A DNA stretch of 43,052 nt from Flavobacteriia bacterium (lineage in GTDB: Bacteria; Bacteroidota; Bacteroidia; Flavobacteriales; Flavobacteriaceae): NCBI GenBank assembly GCA_004293045.1, contig RDXY01000014.1:1-43052 (forward strand), in the 5' to 3' direction. Both the position numbers and the translations under genes were made by a program. Of this stretch, positions 40,671 to 43,052 are shown in pieces; position 1 is the first letter of the stretch, and every line of letters begins with the position of its first letter. The notes under the pieces were generated by a model, which worked only from the letters and a program-made list of their open reading frames with translations, did no database searches and was not told the DNA's origin.

Positions 40671-41636
40671 TTGAATACAACACAAACTATCTTAGAAAAC
40701 GCAAAGCAATCTATACTATCACAAAGCGAAAGTATTGCGAAACTTACTCAATATCTTACTGAAGATTTTGCCAAAACGGTACAACTCATATTCGAATCAA
40801 AAGGAAGATTAGTCGTTACTGGTATTGGAAAAAGTGCCATTATTGCACAGAAAATTGTAGCTACATTAAATTCTACAGGAACACCATCTATATTTTTACA
40901 TGCTGCTGAAGCCATTCATGGCGATTTAGGTATGATTCAAAATGGCGATCTTGTTTTATGCATTTCAAAAAGTGGCAATAGCCCAGAAATTAAAGTATTG
41001 GCGCCAATTATAAAAAATTTTGGTACTACGCTAATTGGAATGACAGCTAATCCAAGCTCATTTTTAGCTACTTCTTCGGATTTAGTTTTATTGGCACACG
41101 TAGATGACGAAAGTTGTCCACTTGGTTTAGCACCTACAAATAGCACCACTGCACAATTGGTTTTAGGCGATGCTATTGCCGTTTGTTTGATGAAATTAAG
41201 AAATTTTCAGGCAGAAGATTTTGCCAAATATCATCCAGGTGGCGCTTTGGGCAAGAAACTTTTGTTACGTGTAAAAGATATGTTAGATAGTACACACGCG
41301 CCACAGGTAGCTCCAAATGCTTCCATTAAAAAAGTAATTATGGAAATTTCTGAAAAACGTTTAGGGGTTACTGCTGTTGTTGAAAATGGGGTTGTAATCG
41401 GAATTATTACAGATGGTGATATTAGAAGAATGTTAACTAATAGAGATTCTTTTTCAGATTTAACTGCTTTAGATATTATGACAAAAAATCCAAAATCAAT
41501 TGCTTCAACGGTTTTGGTTGCTGACGCTTTAGATGTATTGGAAGATAATAAAATTACACAATTGATGGTGATTGACAATGGAACCTACAAAGGCGTATTG
41601 CATTTACACGATATTTTAAAAGAAGGAATTGTATAA
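40671..41636 (+). CDS. kdsD: D-arabinose-5-phosphate isomerase (KdsD/KpsF/GutQ)
   Basis: KdsD makes arabinose 5-phosphate, the first step towards the Kdo sugar of lipopolysaccharide. An SIS domain comes first (RLVVTGIGKSAIIAQKIVAT, LNSTGTPSIFLHAAEAIHGD, SKSGNSPEIKVLAP, PTNSTTAQLVLGDA). Two CBS domains follow from about residue 205 (DMLDSTHAPQVAPNASIKKV and DIMTKNPKSIASTVLVADAL). The start is most likely the TTG at 40671-40673 (321 residues). No in-frame ATG exists between the promoter and the SIS domain, and NTTQTILENAKQSI aligns with the remembered N-terminus of the family. A TTG start may limit its expression. Confidence 0.92.
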   Translation: MNTTQTILENAKQSILSQSESIAKLTQYLTEDFAKTVQLIFESKGRLVVTGIGKSAIIAQKIVATLNSTGTPSIFLHAAEAIHGDLGMIQNGDLVLCISKSGNSPEIKVLAPIIKNFGTTLIGMTANPSSFLATSSDLVLLAHVDDESCPLGLAPTNSTTAQLVLGDAIAVCLMKLRNFQAEDFAKYHPGGALGKKLLLRVKDMLDSTHAPQVAPNASIKKVIMEISEKRLGVTAVVENGVVIGIITDGDIRRMLTNRDSFSDLTALDIMTKNPKSIASTVLVADALDVLEDNKITQLMVIDNGTYKGVLHLHDILKEGIV

Positions 41637-41646
41637 TTAATTTATG

Positions 41647-41678
41647 GACTAAAGACATTAGATTATAGACTAAAGACA
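41647..41678 (+). repeat. GACTAAAGACA direct repeat
   Basis: Two exact 11-bp copies (41647-41657, 41668-41678) lie 21 bp apart in the kdsD-tatC gap, with AT-rich filler between. No promoter box is evident, so tatC is probably read from the kdsD promoter. Confidence 0.7.
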
Positions 41679-41730
41679 AAAAAATATAATATATTTTGAG
41701 AACTACATCAAAAATAACAATCAAAAATTA

Positions 41731-42561
41731 ATGGCAAAAAGGAATAAAAAAAACATTAACGAAATGACTTTTTTAGATCATCTTGAGGAATTAAGATGGT
41801 TATTAGTAAGAAGTTCGGCGGCTATTTTAACAGGTGGTGCCATAGCTTGGGTTTTTAGTGATTTTATCTTTCAAACCATCATTTTCGGGCCTATGAAAGG
41901 TGATTTTATTACCTATCAGTTTTTTTGTGATTTGGCAAATAAATACAATTTAGACAAAAGTTTTTGCGACACTACATTAAATTTCAGTATTCAAAATACC
42001 GAAATTGAAGGACAAATTTCTTTATTAGTGTGGACGTGTATTACAGCAGGATTTATCATTAGTTTTCCATATATTTTATTACAATTTTGGAATTTCATTA
42101 GTCCAGCTTTGTATAAAAAAGAAAAAAGAAATGCAGTGAAATTTATAGTTATTTCCTCATTATTATTCTTTTTAGGTGTGTTATTTGGTTATTTTATTTT
42201 AACGCCATTATCATTAAATTTTTTATCAACATTTACCGTTTCCGATGTAATTAAAAACGATATTAATGTAAATTCCTATATAGGAACCGTAAAAACCACC
42301 ACTTTAGCGACTGGTTTAATTTTCGAATTACCTATAATTATTTATTTCTTATCCTCATTAGGATTAGTAACACCTTCTTTTTTAAGAGAATATAGAAAAT
42401 GGGCGTATGTAATTATCTTAATTATAGCTGCAATAGTAACACCACCAGATGTAATTAGCCAAGTTATAGTAACTATACCATTGATAATACTTTACGAAAT
42501 TAGTATTTTCATTAGTGCTTTTATCTTTAAGAAAAACAACAAATCCCTAACCACAACATAA
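41731..42561 (+). CDS. tatC: Sec-independent protein translocase TatC
   Basis: TatC recognises twin-arginine signal peptides and exports folded proteins. The 276-residue protein has six membrane helices and the cytosolic N-terminal motif TFLDHLEELRWLL, a FISPALYKKEKRN segment and the PPDVISQ loop. The insertion near residues 58-80 (DLANKYNLDKSFCDTTLNF) matches the longer first loop I recall for Bacteroidota TatC. TatA is not in the window. It overlaps the next gene by one base. Confidence 0.95.
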   Translation: MAKRNKKNINEMTFLDHLEELRWLLVRSSAAILTGGAIAWVFSDFIFQTIIFGPMKGDFITYQFFCDLANKYNLDKSFCDTTLNFSIQNTEIEGQISLLVWTCITAGFIISFPYILLQFWNFISPALYKKEKRNAVKFIVISSLLFFLGVLFGYFILTPLSLNFLSTFTVSDVIKNDINVNSYIGTVKTTTLATGLIFELPIIIYFLSSLGLVTPSFLREYRKWAYVIILIIAAIVTPPDVISQVIVTIPLIILYEISIFISAFIFKKNNKSLTTT

Positions 42562-42905
42562 TGAGTGATTTAATTTCCGAGTTTAACGACTATCGTGCTA
42601 AAATGAATGAAAAATTGTTAGCTGATGATAATAAAGTAATTAAAAGAATTTTCAATTTAGACACCAACGCATACAGCGAGGGTGCTTTAGATGTTAAGAC
42701 TAAAGAATTATTAGGATTAGTAGCTTCTGCGGTTTTACGTTGTGATGATTGCATTAAATATCATTTAGAAACGGCCTATAAAAACGGAGTAAATCGTACC
42801 GAAATGATGGAAGCCATGAGTATTGCCACTTTAGTGGGTGGTACAATCGTAATTCCGCATTTGCGTAGAGCTTATGAGTTTTGGGAAGCGTTGGAAAATA
42901 ATTAG
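42561..42905 (+). CDS. Carboxymuconolactone-decarboxylase family protein (AhpD-like)
   Basis: This 114-residue protein has the CMD/AhpD helical fold with a redox CxxC, LRCDDCIKYHLETAYKNGV (Cys61, Cys64, His68). That makes a peroxidase-like or disulfide reductant role more likely than decarboxylation. The ATG overlaps the tatC stop (TAATG), indicating translational coupling. I recall lptB following in related genomes; it would lie past the window edge. Confidence 0.88.
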   Translation: MSDLISEFNDYRAKMNEKLLADDNKVIKRIFNLDTNAYSEGALDVKTKELLGLVASAVLRCDDCIKYHLETAYKNGVNRTEMMEAMSIATLVGGTIVIPHLRRAYEFWEALENN

Positions 42906-43052
42906 TCAATTTGAAAATTAATCAATTTGAAAATTTAATTCTTTGTTAATTCATTTTTTGTATTGATTATTTTTACTTTATTTGTTTATTGATATTATCT
43001 TAGGTTGAATTTGAGCATAGAATCATTTTCAAATCTTCAAATTTTCAAATTA
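42906..43052. repeat. AATTTGAAAATT intergenic repeats at the window end
   Basis: TCAATTTGAAAATT occurs twice with a 16-bp period (42906-42919, 42922-42935). Its reverse complement AATTTTCAAATT occurs at 43040-43051, giving a wide inverted repeat. The 147 nt hold no gene that I can see. Confidence 0.7.

Overview
This 43 kb window is a chromosomal segment from a low-GC member of the Bacteroidota, almost certainly a Flavobacterium-like Flavobacteriaceae. The reasons are: AT-rich intergenic DNA; no Shine-Dalgarno sequences but many Bacteroidota promoters (-7 box TAnnTTTG, sometimes with TTG 17-19 nt upstream); a CcsBA fusion; an N-terminally extended GAPDH; the small DUF4295 gene beside rpmG/rpmB; the zapA-6S RNA-rny order; and several short-period AT-rich intergenic repeats. 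There is no prophage, insertion sequence, CRISPR array, tRNA or rRNA. Nearly every gene is core housekeeping.

Layout. 1-780: a broken menD (minus) whose homology stops near base 129, where an unrelated plus-strand reading frame runs in from the window edge. 920-5504: a GNAT acetyltransferase, a lipoprotein glutathione peroxidase and ccsBA (cytochrome c assembly). 5598-8770: divergent birA and rsfS-ftsH. 8869-12037: LUD protein, cdsA, psd and an acyl-CoA-binding protein in a tight phospholipid operon, then a lipoprotein superoxide dismutase. 12094-16609: a coiled-coil membrane protein, an arginase-family enzyme, a ZapB-like coiled-coil protein with zapA, a 6S RNA and rny. 16735-20015: ftsY with a small membrane protein, the rpmB-rpmG-DUF4295 operon and cinA. 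20087-23304: an Hpt protein, an FAH-family hydrolase, an exonuclease and a 2-oxoacid dehydrogenase E2.

23389-28890: a family 2 glycosyltransferase, an ABC-F ATPase, a shrunken methyltransferase-like protein, a LolD/MacB-type ATPase and dapF. 29124-33630: an HtrA protease, GAPDH and an amino-acid permease. 33731-38276: mltG with a GNAT gene and an FAD oxidoreductase in one operon, a DUF2891 protein and a small orphan. 38354-42905: recQ divergent from kdsD-tatC-carboxymuconolactone decarboxylase. The window ends in non-coding repeat DNA.

I do not see a clear new multi-gene system. The best leads are the menD junction, three helically phased GTTAA(A/T)C repeats upstream of the HtrA gene, a perfect 9-bp inverted repeat in the recQ/kdsD promoter region, a methyltransferase-like protein that has lost its SAM-binding loop, an imperfect inverted-repeat element between dapF and the HtrA gene, and a LUD-domain protein fixed at the head of the phospholipid operon. 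Gene functions rest on motifs and remembered family features, not on database searches.
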